From Streptomyces cynarae (GTDB lineage: Bacteria; Actinomycetota; Actinomycetes; Streptomycetales; Streptomycetaceae): a stretch of DNA of 64,000 bases. Position 1 is the first letter of the stretch; every line of letters begins with the position of its first letter. The stretch is from NCBI RefSeq assembly GCF_025642135.1, contig NZ_CP106793.1:1843001-1907000 (forward strand). Reading direction: 5' to 3'. Below are positions 18,336 through 26,424 of this stretch, in pieces. The notes beneath the pieces are model-generated. The model ran no database searches. It was not told the origin of the DNA and worked only from the letters and a program-made list of their open reading frames with translations. The position numbers and the translations under genes were made by a program.

Positions 18336-19028
18336 ATGACCGGACGGCCGCTGATCGGCGTGAGCACGTATTTGGAGGCCGGGGCGCGCTGGGGCGTCTG
18401 GGAGCTGGAGGCGGCGCTGCTGCCGGCGGGTTATCCGCGGCTGGTACAGCGGGCCGGCGGGCTCGCCGCGATGCTCCCGCCGGACGATCCGGCGCAGGCG
18501 GCGGCGACGGTGGCCCGGCTGGACGGTGTGGTGATCGCGGGCGGCCCGGATGTGGACCCGGCCCGTTACGGTGCGGAGCGCTCCCCGCGGACCGGGCCGC
18601 CCGCGCCAGAACGGGACGCCTGGGAACTGGCGCTGATCGGGGCGGCGCTCGCGTCCGGCACGCCGCTGCTCGGCATCTGCCGCGGGATGCAGCTGCTCAA
18701 CGTGGCCCTGGGCGGCACACTCGTGCAGCACCTCGACGGTCACGTCGTCCAGGTCGGCGCGTTCGGCGGGCACAGGGTCAAGCCGGTGCCGGGCACGCGC
18801 TACGGCGAGGTGGCGCCGGAGTCGGTGTCGGTCCCGACCTACCACCACCAGGCCGTGGACCGCCTCGGGGACGGACTGGTGATCTCGGCGTACGCGGAGG
18901 ACGGCACACCGGAGGCGGTCGAAGTGCCGGGTGCCGCCTGGGTGCTGGGCGTGCAGTGGCACCCGGAGATGGGCGAGGACGTCCGGGTGATGCGGGCGCT
19001 GGTGGAGGCGGCGTCCGCCTGGGTCTAG
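18336..19028 (+). CDS. Gamma-glutamyl-gamma-aminobutyrate hydrolase-like class I amidotransferase (peptidase C26)
   Basis: A 230-residue single-domain glutamine amidotransferase-type hydrolase. The nucleophile is in LLGICRGMQLLNVALGGTL, and the His-Glu pair is in GVQWHPEM. GGPDVDPARYG and TYHHQAVDRLG are typical of PuuD-like enzymes that release glutamate from a gamma-glutamyl amine product. This fits as the last step of the glnA4 pathway. The ATG at 18336 follows GGGAGG. It has its own copy of the candidate operator. The tandem repeat array begins four bases after its stop codon. Confidence 0.92.
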   Translation: MTGRPLIGVSTYLEAGARWGVWELEAALLPAGYPRLVQRAGGLAAMLPPDDPAQAAATVARLDGVVIAGGPDVDPARYGAERSPRTGPPAPERDAWELALIGAALASGTPLLGICRGMQLLNVALGGTLVQHLDGHVVQVGAFGGHRVKPVPGTRYGEVAPESVSVPTYHHQAVDRLGDGLVISAYAEDGTPEAVEVPGAAWVLGVQWHPEMGEDVRVMRALVEAASAWV

Positions 19029-19032
19029 GCCG

Positions 19033-19909
19033 CGTCAAGCCCAGGCGCTTGTCTCCCGCGTGAGCCCTGGCCTCCGTCCCGTGTCAGCCCAGGCGCTTGT
19101 GGTGCCCCGTCAGCCCTGGCCTCCATGCCGCGTCAGCCCTGGCCTCGTCCCCGCGTCAGCCCGGCTTCCGTCCCGCGTCAGCCCAGGCGCTTGACTCCCC
19201 CGTCAGCCCTGACCTCCGTCCCGCGTCAGCCCAGGCGCTTGACTCCCCCGTCAGCCCTGACCTCCATCCCGCGTCAGCCCAGGCGCTTGTCTCCCACGTC
19301 AGCCCTGGCCTCCATGCCGCGTCAGCCCTGGCCTCGTCCCCGCGTCAGCCCGGCTTCCGTCCCGTCGGCCCTGGCGCTTGTCTCCCACGTCAGCCCTGGC
19401 CTCCGTCCCGCGTCAGCCCAGGCGCTTGACTCCCCGTCAGCCCTGACCTCCATCCCGCGTCAGCCCAGGCGCTTGACTCCCGCGTCAGCCCTGGCCTCCG
19501 TCCCGCGTCAGCCCAGGCGCTTGTCTGCCCCGTCAGCCCTGGCCTCCATGCCGCGTCAGCCCCAGCCTCGTCCCCACGTCAGCCCGGCTTCCGTCCCGCG
19601 TCAGCCCAGGCGCTTGACTCCCCCGTCAGCCCTGGCCTCCATGCCGCGTCAGCCCCAGCCTCGTCCCCGCGTCAGCCCGGCTTCCGTCCCGTCGGCCCTG
19701 GCGCTTGTCTCCCACGTCAGCCCTGGCCTCCGTCCCGCGTCAGCCCAGGCGCTTGACTCCCCCGTCAGCCCTGACCTCCATCCCGCGTCAGCCCTGGCCT
19801 CGTCCCCGCGTCAGCCCGGCTTCCGTCCCGCGTCAGCCCAGGCGCTTGACTCCCCGTCAGCCCTGGCCTCCGTCCCGCGTCAGCCCTGCCCTCTATGCCG
19901 CGTCAGCCC
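19033..19909. repeat. Minisatellite of 38 short units with core CGTCAGCCC
   Basis: I count 38 consecutive units of 20-27 bases, mostly 23 or 25. Each starts with CGTCAGCCC (rarely CGTCGGCCC or another one-base variant). The rest falls into a few types: AGGCGCTTGACTCCC or AGGCGCTTGTCTCCC; TGGCCTCCGTCCCG with an ATGCCG variant; TGACCTCCATCCCG; TGGCCTCGTCCCCG; CAGCCTCGTCCCCG; GGCTTCCGTCCCG. Multi-unit blocks recur, for example the units from 19297 and from 19624. The array fills the whole gap between two convergent genes and runs over the LysR stop, whose last codons are repeat core (GGG-CTG-ACG). Confidence 0.93.
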
Positions 19910-20813
19910 CAGCAGGTCCCGTCCCGGGCCCGTCGGACGGTGTCCGGTGCGCCATACCGCTCGCAGCGCGCGGTCCAGGCGTACGCCGTCGACCGGGACG
20001 CTCACCAGGCGGCGGGCCGAGAGCTCCTCGCCCACGGCGAGTTCGCTGAGGACCGCGGGGCCCGCGCCGCTCACCGCCGAGGCCTTCACCGCGGTGGTGG
20101 ACGACAGTTCGAGAAGAGGGCGGGCGAGGCCGCCCAGGGCCGCGTCCAGGACCTGACGGGTGCCCGAGCCCTCCTCGCGGAGGATCAGCGGGGTCGAGGC
20201 CAGTTCCCCGGCCGTGAGCGGCCTGCGGCGGCGGGCCCACGGGTGCCCCGGCGCCGTCACCACGATGAGCCGGTCACGGGCGACGACCGCCTCGTCCAGG
20301 CCCGTCGGTACGGCGAGTCCCTCCACGAAGCCCAGGTCGGCCTCGTCCGCGAGCAGCCGTTCCGCGACCGCCGCCGAGTTCCCGGCCAGCAGCGACACCG
20401 CCGTGTCGGGCCGCTGGGCGCGCAGGGCGATCAGCCAGCCGGGCAGCAGGTACTCCGCGATCGTCATGCTCGCGGCCACCCGCAGCCGTGAGTCCCGCCG
20501 CCCCGGAGCGCCTGCGCCCCCGCGTCGAACGCCTCCGCCGCCTCCACGATCCGCCGCGCCCAGTCGGTGACCAGCGCCCCCGCGGCGGTCAGCCGGGACC
20601 CCGGGGCGAACGGTCCACCAGCGCCACCCCGAGCTGCCGTTCCATCGAGCGGATCCGGCTGCTGGCCGCCGGCTGGGTGATCCCCAGCTCCCGCGCGGCC
20701 CGCCCCAGGCTGCCCAGCCGGGCCACCGCGAGCAATAGCTCCAGTGCACCCAGATCCGGTACCCGATGCGCCAGACCCGCCCCCGGAAGCCCCGCCTCAA
20801 CACCCTCAGCCAT
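19880..20813 (-). pseudogene. LysR-family regulator interrupted by two frame breaks
   Basis: The winged-HTH N-terminus (LLLAVARLGSLGRAARELGITQPAASSRIRSMERQLGVALVDRSPRG) and the ligand domain (VAASMTIAEYLLPGWLIALRAQRPDTAVSLLAGNS... LREEGSGTRQVLDAAL) are in different frames. A one-base loss at about 20598-20604 (in GACCCCGGGG) moves to a frame giving SRLTAAGALVTDWARRIVEAAEAFDAGAQAL. A second loss at about 20499-20507 leads into the C-terminal frame. Both are at G/C runs, so sequencing indels are as likely as decay. The gene is divergent from a TDT transporter it may control. The GTG at 20819 is an alternative start. Its 3' end lies inside the repeat array. Confidence 0.85.
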
Positions 20814-20883
20814 AAACACAGCTTATGCCCACATAGAGGCGTGATCCCTGGTGCCGGCCTCTGCCCGGCGGGACCGTGCATCC

Positions 20884-22083
20884 ATGGTCACTGCAGCCCA
20901 GCCCCCAGGGTCCTTCTCACGGAGATCCGTCAGGAGCGCCCTCCCCCTGCCCGCCCGCTCCCGACGTGCCCCCGCCGTCCGGTACCTCGGACCGAACTGG
21001 TACGCCTCCGTGATGGGCACCGCGATCGTGGCGACCGCCGGCGCCGGTCTGCCCGGGGCCGTGCACGTGGCCGGACTGCGGACCCTCTGCACGGCTGTCT
21101 GGGCGCTGGCGTCGGCCCTGCTCGCGGCCCTGCTCGTCGCCCGCACCCTGCACTGGGTCCACCACCGCGACCAGGCCCGCGCCCATCTGCTCGACCCCGC
21201 CGTGGCCCCCTTCTACGGCTGCCTGGCCATGGCCCTGCTCGCGGTGGGCGGCGCCACCCTGGCCGTCGGCCGGGACTGGATCGGGGCGGGCCCCGCCATC
21301 GCAGTGGACACCGTCCTGTTCACCGCAGGCACTGTCATCGGTCTCGTCGCCGCCGTCGCCGTGCCGTATCTGATGGTCGCCCGGCACCGCATCGAGCCGG
21401 ACCAGGCGAGCCCCGTGTGGCTGCTGCCCCTGGTCGCTCCCATGGTCTCCGCGGCCCAGGGACCGCTGCTGGTCCCCCACCTGCCCGCCGGCCGGCCCCG
21501 CGAGACGCTGCTGCTCGCCTGTCTCGCGCTGTTCGGGCTGAGCCTGCTGGCCACGCTCGTGACCCTGCCGCCGATCCTGACCCGGCTCATCACCTCGGGA
21601 CCGCTCCCGCTGCCCCTGACACCGACCCTGTTCCTGGTGCTCGGCCCGCTCGGCCAGTCCACCACCGCCGTCGGCACCGCCTCCGACGCCGCCGCCCACG
21701 GCGCCGTGCCGGCCCCGTACGCCGAGGGCTTCGCCGTCCTCGCCGTGCTGTACGGCGTCCCGGTCATGGGATTCGCCCTGCTGTGGCTGGCGCTCGCGGC
21801 CGCGCTGGTGGCGCGGGCCCTGCGGCAGGGCATGGGCTTCGCCATGACCTGGTGGGCGTTCACGTTCCCGGTCGGCACCTGCGTCACCGGAGCGGAGGCG
21901 CTGGCCCGGCGCACGGGGCTCGCCGCCTTCGACGGGCTCGCGGTCGGCCTGTACGCGCTGCTCGTCGCCGCGTGGGCCGTGGCCGCCGTCCGGACCGGCC
22001 GGGGCGTCGTCAGCGGCGAGCTGCTCGCAGCGCCTGGGCGAGTACGTGTGGCGCCTCGGTCAACGAGGGCCCGTACCAGGTGA
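20884..22083 (+). CDS. TDT-family (SLAC1/TehA-like) transporter
   Basis: A 399-residue membrane protein with about ten hydrophobic segments. It begins with the family-typical LGPNWYASVMGTAIVATAGAGLP and later has LGPLGQSTTAVGTASDAAAHG and WWAFTFPVGTCVTGAEALA. TDT proteins move C4-dicarboxylates, sulfite or other anions. The divergent LysR gene suggests local control. The ATG at 20884 is chosen over an open upstream extension. Its 3' end overlaps the convergent receptor gene by 74 bases, and the tail after SGELLAAP looks unlike normal coding sequence. Confidence 0.9.
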   Translation: MVTAAQPPGSFSRRSVRSALPLPARSRRAPAVRYLGPNWYASVMGTAIVATAGAGLPGAVHVAGLRTLCTAVWALASALLAALLVARTLHWVHHRDQARAHLLDPAVAPFYGCLAMALLAVGGATLAVGRDWIGAGPAIAVDTVLFTAGTVIGLVAAVAVPYLMVARHRIEPDQASPVWLLPLVAPMVSAAQGPLLVPHLPAGRPRETLLLACLALFGLSLLATLVTLPPILTRLITSGPLPLPLTPTLFLVLGPLGQSTTAVGTASDAAAHGAVPAPYAEGFAVLAVLYGVPVMGFALLWLALAAALVARALRQGMGFAMTWWAFTFPVGTCVTGAEALARRTGLAAFDGLAVGLYALLVAAWAVAAVRTGRGVVSGELLAAPGRVRVAPRSTRARTR

Positions 22084-22729
22084 GGTGACGCCCGCTGACC
22101 AGCGCGCACGGCAGCCCTTCGAACGCCTCCGGACCGTCGTCGGCGGTGAAGCGGTACGGCTCGTCGGGCAGCACCACCAGGTCGGGGGCGGCGTCCCGCA
22201 GCTCCTGAAGGGGAACCTTCGGATAGCGCTCCGGGTGCGTCCCGTACAGGTTGCCGACGCCGAGCCGGGCCAGGACGTCCCCGGCGAAGGTGTCCCGGCC
22301 CAGCACCATCCAGGGCCTGCGCCAGACGGGGACGACAGCGGTCCTACGGGCCCCCGGCTCCGGCAGCCGTGACCACGCCGCCTCCGCCTCGTCCAGCCAG
22401 CGGGGCCGGGTCGGCGCGCCGCACGCCGCCACCACCCGCTCCAGCTCGCGGAAGGCCTGCGGCACGTTCCGCACCTCGGTGACCAGGACGTTCAGGCCCG
22501 CCTCACACAGGGCGGCGAGGTCCGGTTCGCGGTTCTCCTCCTCGTTGGCGAGCACCAGGTCGGGGGCGAGCCCGATGATCCGGTCGACCTTCGGGTTCTT
22601 GGTGCCGCCGATCCGGACGACGTCGAGGTCCGCCGGGTGGGTGCACCAGTCGGTGGCGCCGACCAGGACGCCCGGCACGGAGGCGGTGACGGCCTCGGTC
22701 AGCGACGGCACCAGTGAGACGACCCGCAT
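22010..22729 (-). CDS. BtuF/TroA-like helical-backbone metal or cobalamin receptor protein
   Basis: A 239-residue protein of the ABC periplasmic-binding type II fold: MRVVSLVPSLTEAVTA, then IGGTKNPKVDRIIGLAPDLVLANEEENREPDLAAL, VPVWRRPWMVLGRDTFAGDVLARLGVGNLY and APDLVVLPDEPYRF. It has no signal peptide or lipobox, so it appears cytoplasmic. This is usual for this actinobacterial subfamily, whose role is not established. No permease or ATPase partner is adjacent. It lies 37 bases downstream of the XRE-cupin regulator gene. Confidence 0.85.
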   Translation of the reverse strand: MRVVSLVPSLTEAVTASVPGVLVGATDWCTHPADLDVVRIGGTKNPKVDRIIGLAPDLVLANEEENREPDLAALCEAGLNVLVTEVRNVPQAFRELERVVAACGAPTRPRWLDEAEAAWSRLPEPGARRTAVVPVWRRPWMVLGRDTFAGDVLARLGVGNLYGTHPERYPKVPLQELRDAAPDLVVLPDEPYRFTADDGPEAFEGLPCALVSGRHLTWYGPSLTEAPHVLAQALRAARR

Positions 22730-22766
22730 CCTGCCTCCTCGGACCCCGGCGGTGACGGCAAGCAGG

Positions 22767-23342
22767 TCAGCGGCGGCGCGACCGGTCCTCGACCGCCTCG
22801 ATGTGGTCCGCGACCGCGACCACCACCACGCGGGTGTCCGGGACGGTCGCCCGCCAGCGGTGCCGCACTCCCCCGCTCAGGTACAGCGTGTCCCCTCGCC
22901 CGAGCCGGTGCGCCCGGCCCTCCGCCTCTATCTCGACGGCGCCCTCGACGACGTACATCAACTCGTCGTTGCGGTGCTGGAACTCGCGTCCCTCGTCGTG
23001 GTCCCCGATGAACTCCATCGCGTGCAGCTGGTGGTGCCCGCGCACCAGCGGGCGCACTCTGGCCTGCCCCGGCGGCACCGCCTCGTCGTCGGCGCGCAGC
23101 ACGTCCACGCTGCACGCAGGGTCCGCCGCAGCCAGCAGGTCGACGGCGGTGGTGCGCAGGGCGTCGGCGATCCGTTCCAGGGAGGGCCGGCTCGGACGCG
23201 CCCGCTCGTTCTCCACCTGGCTCAGGAAAGGCACCGACAGGCCGCTGCGCTCGGCCACGACGGCGAGGGTGAGCTCCAGCGCGCGGCGGCGCCGCCGTAC
23301 GGCCGCGCCCACCCGAAGGGGCTGCTCTTTGTGGTCGCCCAT
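22767..23342 (-). CDS. XRE-family regulator with C-terminal cupin domain
   Basis: A 191-residue protein. An HTH_3 DNA-binding domain (VGAAVRRRRRALELTLAVVAERSGLSVPFLSQVENERARPSRPSLERIADAL) is followed by a cupin_2 barrel (VRGHHQLHAMEFIGDHDEGREFQHRNDELMYVVEGAVEIEAEG... GDTLYLSGGVRHRWRA). The cupin should sense a small ligand or metal. The ATG at 23342 follows a GGGAGGGAG-rich stretch; the open frame extends a further 11 codons. Its target genes are not evident, and the adjacent receptor gene is one candidate. Confidence 0.9.
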   Translation of the reverse strand: MGDHKEQPLRVGAAVRRRRRALELTLAVVAERSGLSVPFLSQVENERARPSRPSLERIADALRTTAVDLLAAADPACSVDVLRADDEAVPPGQARVRPLVRGHHQLHAMEFIGDHDEGREFQHRNDELMYVVEGAVEIEAEGRAHRLGRGDTLYLSGGVRHRWRATVPDTRVVVVAVADHIEAVEDRSRRR

Positions 23343-23680
23343 CGCTCCGGCTCCCTCCCTCGCTCGTCGGTCCACTGCTTCTTCTGAGTTGTCTGCACCC
23401 TACGCATGTTCGGCAAACCGTTTCATGCGCCCGTCACATCGGTGTCATATACAAGAGTGGTGAAGGCCAGGGTTCGCGCCACCGGACGAGCGGTCCCGCC
23501 TCCCCGCGCACGCCGCGCTCACCTGCCAGAAAAGGGCTGACCAGGAGCGTCTGGCGCCCCGCGCGAGGTGCCGGATGCGTCGTGGACCGGTCAGGGAAGA
23601 GAGCCCTACGGTCACGATCGGCGAATTGGGCCGTTGCGGGGTTGACCGGATTTTTTCTCGTACGGCCTCGTACGGCGCTC

Positions 23681-23727
23681 GTACGGGAGTACGGGAGTAC
23701 GGGAGTACGGGAGTACGGGAGTACGGA
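23681..23727. repeat. Six-copy tandem repeat of GTACGGGA
   Basis: Five perfect 8-base copies of GTACGGGA and a partial sixth run directly into the terminator stem. Related CTCGTACGG segments precede them at 23657-23683. Such short perfect repeats are prone to copy-number change. Confidence 0.9.
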
Positions 23728-23760
23728 GCCGCCCGGCGCGGTGAGGGCGCCGGGCGGCTC
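23726..23760 (-). terminator. Terminator of the glycine-betaine transporter operon
   Basis: GAGCCGCCCGGCGC (23726-23739) and GCGCCGGGCGGCTC (23747-23760) form a perfect 14-bp stem with a 7-base loop, about 50 bases after the permease-binding protein stop. Confidence 0.85.
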
Positions 23761-23808
23761 GCGGTCCTGGGAGTGCTCCGGGTGTCCTCCCGGAGCACTA
23801 CGGGCGGG

Positions 23809-26424
23809 TCACTGCGGAGTCATCCGCTGCACGATGTCCGGGTGCTGCTGCACCCACGCGGCCACGGCGGCCTCCTCATGGCCCTGGCCGCGGTTCTTGA
23901 TCTCGCTCTCCAGGCTGCCCAGCTCCGCCTCGCTCATCCTGAAGTTCCTGATCCACTTGGTGAGCTGCGGGTACCGGTCCGGGAACGCCCGGGCGGCGAT
24001 GGTGCGGATCGTGTTGCCCTCACCGAACAGCTTCTTGTCGTCCGCGAGCTTGGTGAGCCCGTACTGGCTGTACGCCCAGTGCGGCGACCACAGGACGACG
24101 GCGACCGGCTTCTTCTGCGCGTAGGCGCGCTTCAACTCGGCGAGCATCGCGGGCGTGGAGCCGTCGACGACCTGGTACTCCTTGTCGAGGCCGTAGCCGG
24201 GCAGGACCTTCGTCTTGAGCAGGTTCATCTCCCCGGTGCCGGGCTCGATACCGATGATCTTTCCGTCGAAGGTGCTCGCCTTGCCCTTGAGGTCCTCCAG
24301 GGACTTCACGTCCTTGACGTAGGAGGGCACGGCGATCTCCAGGGAGGTCGGCTGGTACCAGGTGCCCAGGTCCGTGAGCCTGTCCTTCGTCTTGTCCCAG
24401 TAGTTCTTCTGGGCGTACGGCAGCCAGGCGTCGAAGTTGAGGTCGAGGTCGCCGCTCGCCAGTCCCGTGTAGACGGGGCCGACGTCCATCTGCTTCAGGT
24501 CGAGCCGGTAGCCGCGCCGCTGAAGGACGTTCTTCCACAGGTAGGTGACGGCGACGTCCTCGTCCCAGGGGAACCAGGCGACGTTCAGCGGCCGCTCGGC
24601 CTCGGCCGGGCTGCCGGCCGCGGACTTCTGCACCGGGGCGAGCTTGTCGACGACGCCCGGGTTCTTCTTCAGCCAGGCCCGCACGGCGTCCTGCTGCCTG
24701 CCCTTCCCGGCCTTGTTGATATCCGCTTCCAGGCCGGTGAGCTGCTTCTCGTCCATCTTGAAGTTCTTCAGCCAGGTCCCGACGACCGGGTTGTCCTGGG
24801 CGAAGCCCTTGCGGGCGAGCGTGTGCACCGAGTCGCCCTTGCCCCAGGCGCCCTTGGGATCCTTGAGCTTCTTCAGGTCGTAGTCGTTGTACGCCCAGTG
24901 CGGCGACCAGAGCGTGACGACGACCGGCTTCTTCTGCCCGTAGGCGCGCTTGAGCTCGGCGAGCATCGCGGGCGTGGAGCTGTCGACGACCTGGTACTCC
25001 TTGTCCAGGCCGTACTTCTTGAGGACCGTGCTCTTGAGCAGGCTCATCTCACCGGCGCTGGACTCGATGCCGGTGATCTTCCCGCCGAAGGTGGCGGCCT
25101 TGCCCTTGAGGTCCTCCAGCGAGTCGATGCCCTTCATGTAGGAGGGCACGGTCAGCTCCAGCGACGTCGGGCCGTACCAGGAACCCAGGTCGTCGAGCCG
25201 GCTGCCGTACTTCTTCCAGTACTGCTGGTGCGTGGTGGGCAGCCAGGAGTCGGTCTCGAAGTCGATGTCGCCCTGCGCGAGCGAGGTGTAGAGCGGACCG
25301 GCGTCGAACTGTTTGACGTCGACCTGGAAGCCGCGCTGCTCCAGGACCTCCTTCCACAGGAACGTGGAGGCGACGCCCTCGTCCCAGGGGATGTAGCCGA
25401 TGGTGATCTTCTTGCCCTGGCCGACGTTCTGCGCGTCGGCGGCGGTGGCGGACTTGCCTCCGCCCGCGAAGACGCCCATGCCGCCGGCGACCAGCGCGAG
25501 CACGACCACCCCGATCACGGCCACGGCGGGCCGGGGCCGGTAGGACCAGATCTTCAGACCCCGCGCGGCGCGCAGCCGGGCGGCGGCGCGGCGGCCCAGC
25601 GGGGAGACCTGGGTGCCGAGTGCGCTGGTCATGCGGTCCAGGTAGATCGCCAGGATGACGATGGCGACACCGGCCTCGGAGCCGAGGCCCACGTCGAGCT
25701 GGCCGATGGCCTCGTTCACGTCGCCGCCGAGGCCGCCGGTGCCGACCATGCCGGCGATGGCCGCCATGGACAGACCCAGCATGATCACCTGGTTGACGCC
25801 CGCCATGACGGTCGGCAGGGCGAGCGGCAGCTGGACGCGCAGCAGCGTGTCGCGCGGGGTGGTGCCGAACGCCTCCGCGGCCTCCACCAGCTCCTTGTCG
25901 ACCTGGCGGATGCCAAGCTCGGTCATGCGGACGCCGGGCGCGAGGGCGAAGATCAGGGTGGCCACGATGCCGGCGGGCGCACCGGTGCCGAAGAACAGGA
26001 TCGCCGGGATGAGGTAGATCATCGCGGGCAGCGTCTGCATGAAGTCGAGCACCGGCCGCACAAGGCCGCCGACCCGGCTGGAGCGGGCCGCCCAGATGCC
26101 GACGGGCACGGACACGACGAGCGCGATGAGCGTCGCCACGAGGACGAGCGACAGGGTCACCATCGCGTCGTCCCACAGTCGCAGGGAGTCGATGAAGGCG
26201 AAGCCGGCGAAGGCGAGGACACCGGCGGCCGTGCCGCGCAGCCAGAACGCGATCACGGCGAAGATGCCCGCGAGCAGCAGCGGCTCGGGTGCCTGCAGGA
26301 CGGCGTTGATGCCGTCGAAGGCGCCCAGGAAGACGGTCTTGCAGAAGTCGAACAGCCACGCCATGTGGTGCAGCAGCCAGTCGACCAGGGAGTTGACCCA
26401 GTCGCCGAACGGGATCCTAGGCAC
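23809..26424 (-). CDS. Glycine betaine/proline ABC transporter: permease fused to two substrate-binding domains
   Basis: An 871-residue fusion for import of compatible solutes. An N-terminal permease (about residues 1-300) has several membrane helices and the EAA loop (VDKELVEAAEAFGTTPRDTLLRVQLPLALPTVMAG). A further helix (AVAVIGVVVLALVAGGMGVFAGG) then leads to an OpuAC domain (ITIGYIPWDEGVASTFLWKEVLE...). After a PVQKSAAGSPAEAERP linker a second, homologous OpuAC domain follows (LNVAWFPWDEDVAVTYLWKNVLQ...). Both copies contain TPAMLAELKRAY-QKKPV and LWSPHWAY. The GTG at 26424 overlaps the ATPase stop by 8 bases. Confidence 0.93.
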   Translation of the reverse strand: MPRIPFGDWVNSLVDWLLHHMAWLFDFCKTVFLGAFDGINAVLQAPEPLLLAGIFAVIAFWLRGTAAGVLAFAGFAFIDSLRLWDDAMVTLSLVLVATLIALVVSVPVGIWAARSSRVGGLVRPVLDFMQTLPAMIYLIPAILFFGTGAPAGIVATLIFALAPGVRMTELGIRQVDKELVEAAEAFGTTPRDTLLRVQLPLALPTVMAGVNQVIMLGLSMAAIAGMVGTGGLGGDVNEAIGQLDVGLGSEAGVAIVILAIYLDRMTSALGTQVSPLGRRAAARLRAARGLKIWSYRPRPAVAVIGVVVLALVAGGMGVFAGGGKSATAADAQNVGQGKKITIGYIPWDEGVASTFLWKEVLEQRGFQVDVKQFDAGPLYTSLAQGDIDFETDSWLPTTHQQYWKKYGSRLDDLGSWYGPTSLELTVPSYMKGIDSLEDLKGKAATFGGKITGIESSAGEMSLLKSTVLKKYGLDKEYQVVDSSTPAMLAELKRAYGQKKPVVVTLWSPHWAYNDYDLKKLKDPKGAWGKGDSVHTLARKGFAQDNPVVGTWLKNFKMDEKQLTGLEADINKAGKGRQQDAVRAWLKKNPGVVDKLAPVQKSAAGSPAEAERPLNVAWFPWDEDVAVTYLWKNVLQRRGYRLDLKQMDVGPVYTGLASGDLDLNFDAWLPYAQKNYWDKTKDRLTDLGTWYQPTSLEIAVPSYVKDVKSLEDLKGKASTFDGKIIGIEPGTGEMNLLKTKVLPGYGLDKEYQVVDGSTPAMLAELKRAYAQKKPVAVVLWSPHWAYSQYGLTKLADDKKLFGEGNTIRTIAARAFPDRYPQLTKWIRNFRMSEAELGSLESEIKNRGQGHEEAAVAAWVQQHPDIVQRMTPQ

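Larger units (their letters stand above)
23343..23808. other. Long intergenic region with 8-bp tandem repeats and a terminator
   Basis: About 465 bases without a convincing gene. The XRE side is relatively A/T-rich (around 23380-23460) and should carry that gene's promoter. The betaine-transporter side holds the GTACGGGA repeats (23681-23727) and the terminator stem. Confidence 0.5.

Noticed and set aside
19033..19909. Possible CRISPR array
   Set aside because: The segments between the conserved cores are not unique spacers; they are the same few sequences repeated. Units are too short (about 24 bases in total), and no cas gene is near.
19125..20156. Long plus-strand open frame encoding a repetitive Pro/Ser/Arg peptide across the array
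   Set aside because: Unit lengths are not multiples of three, so the peptide repeat keeps changing frame. There is no ribosome site, and the frame runs antisense through the LysR gene; openness follows from the repeat lacking plus-strand stops.
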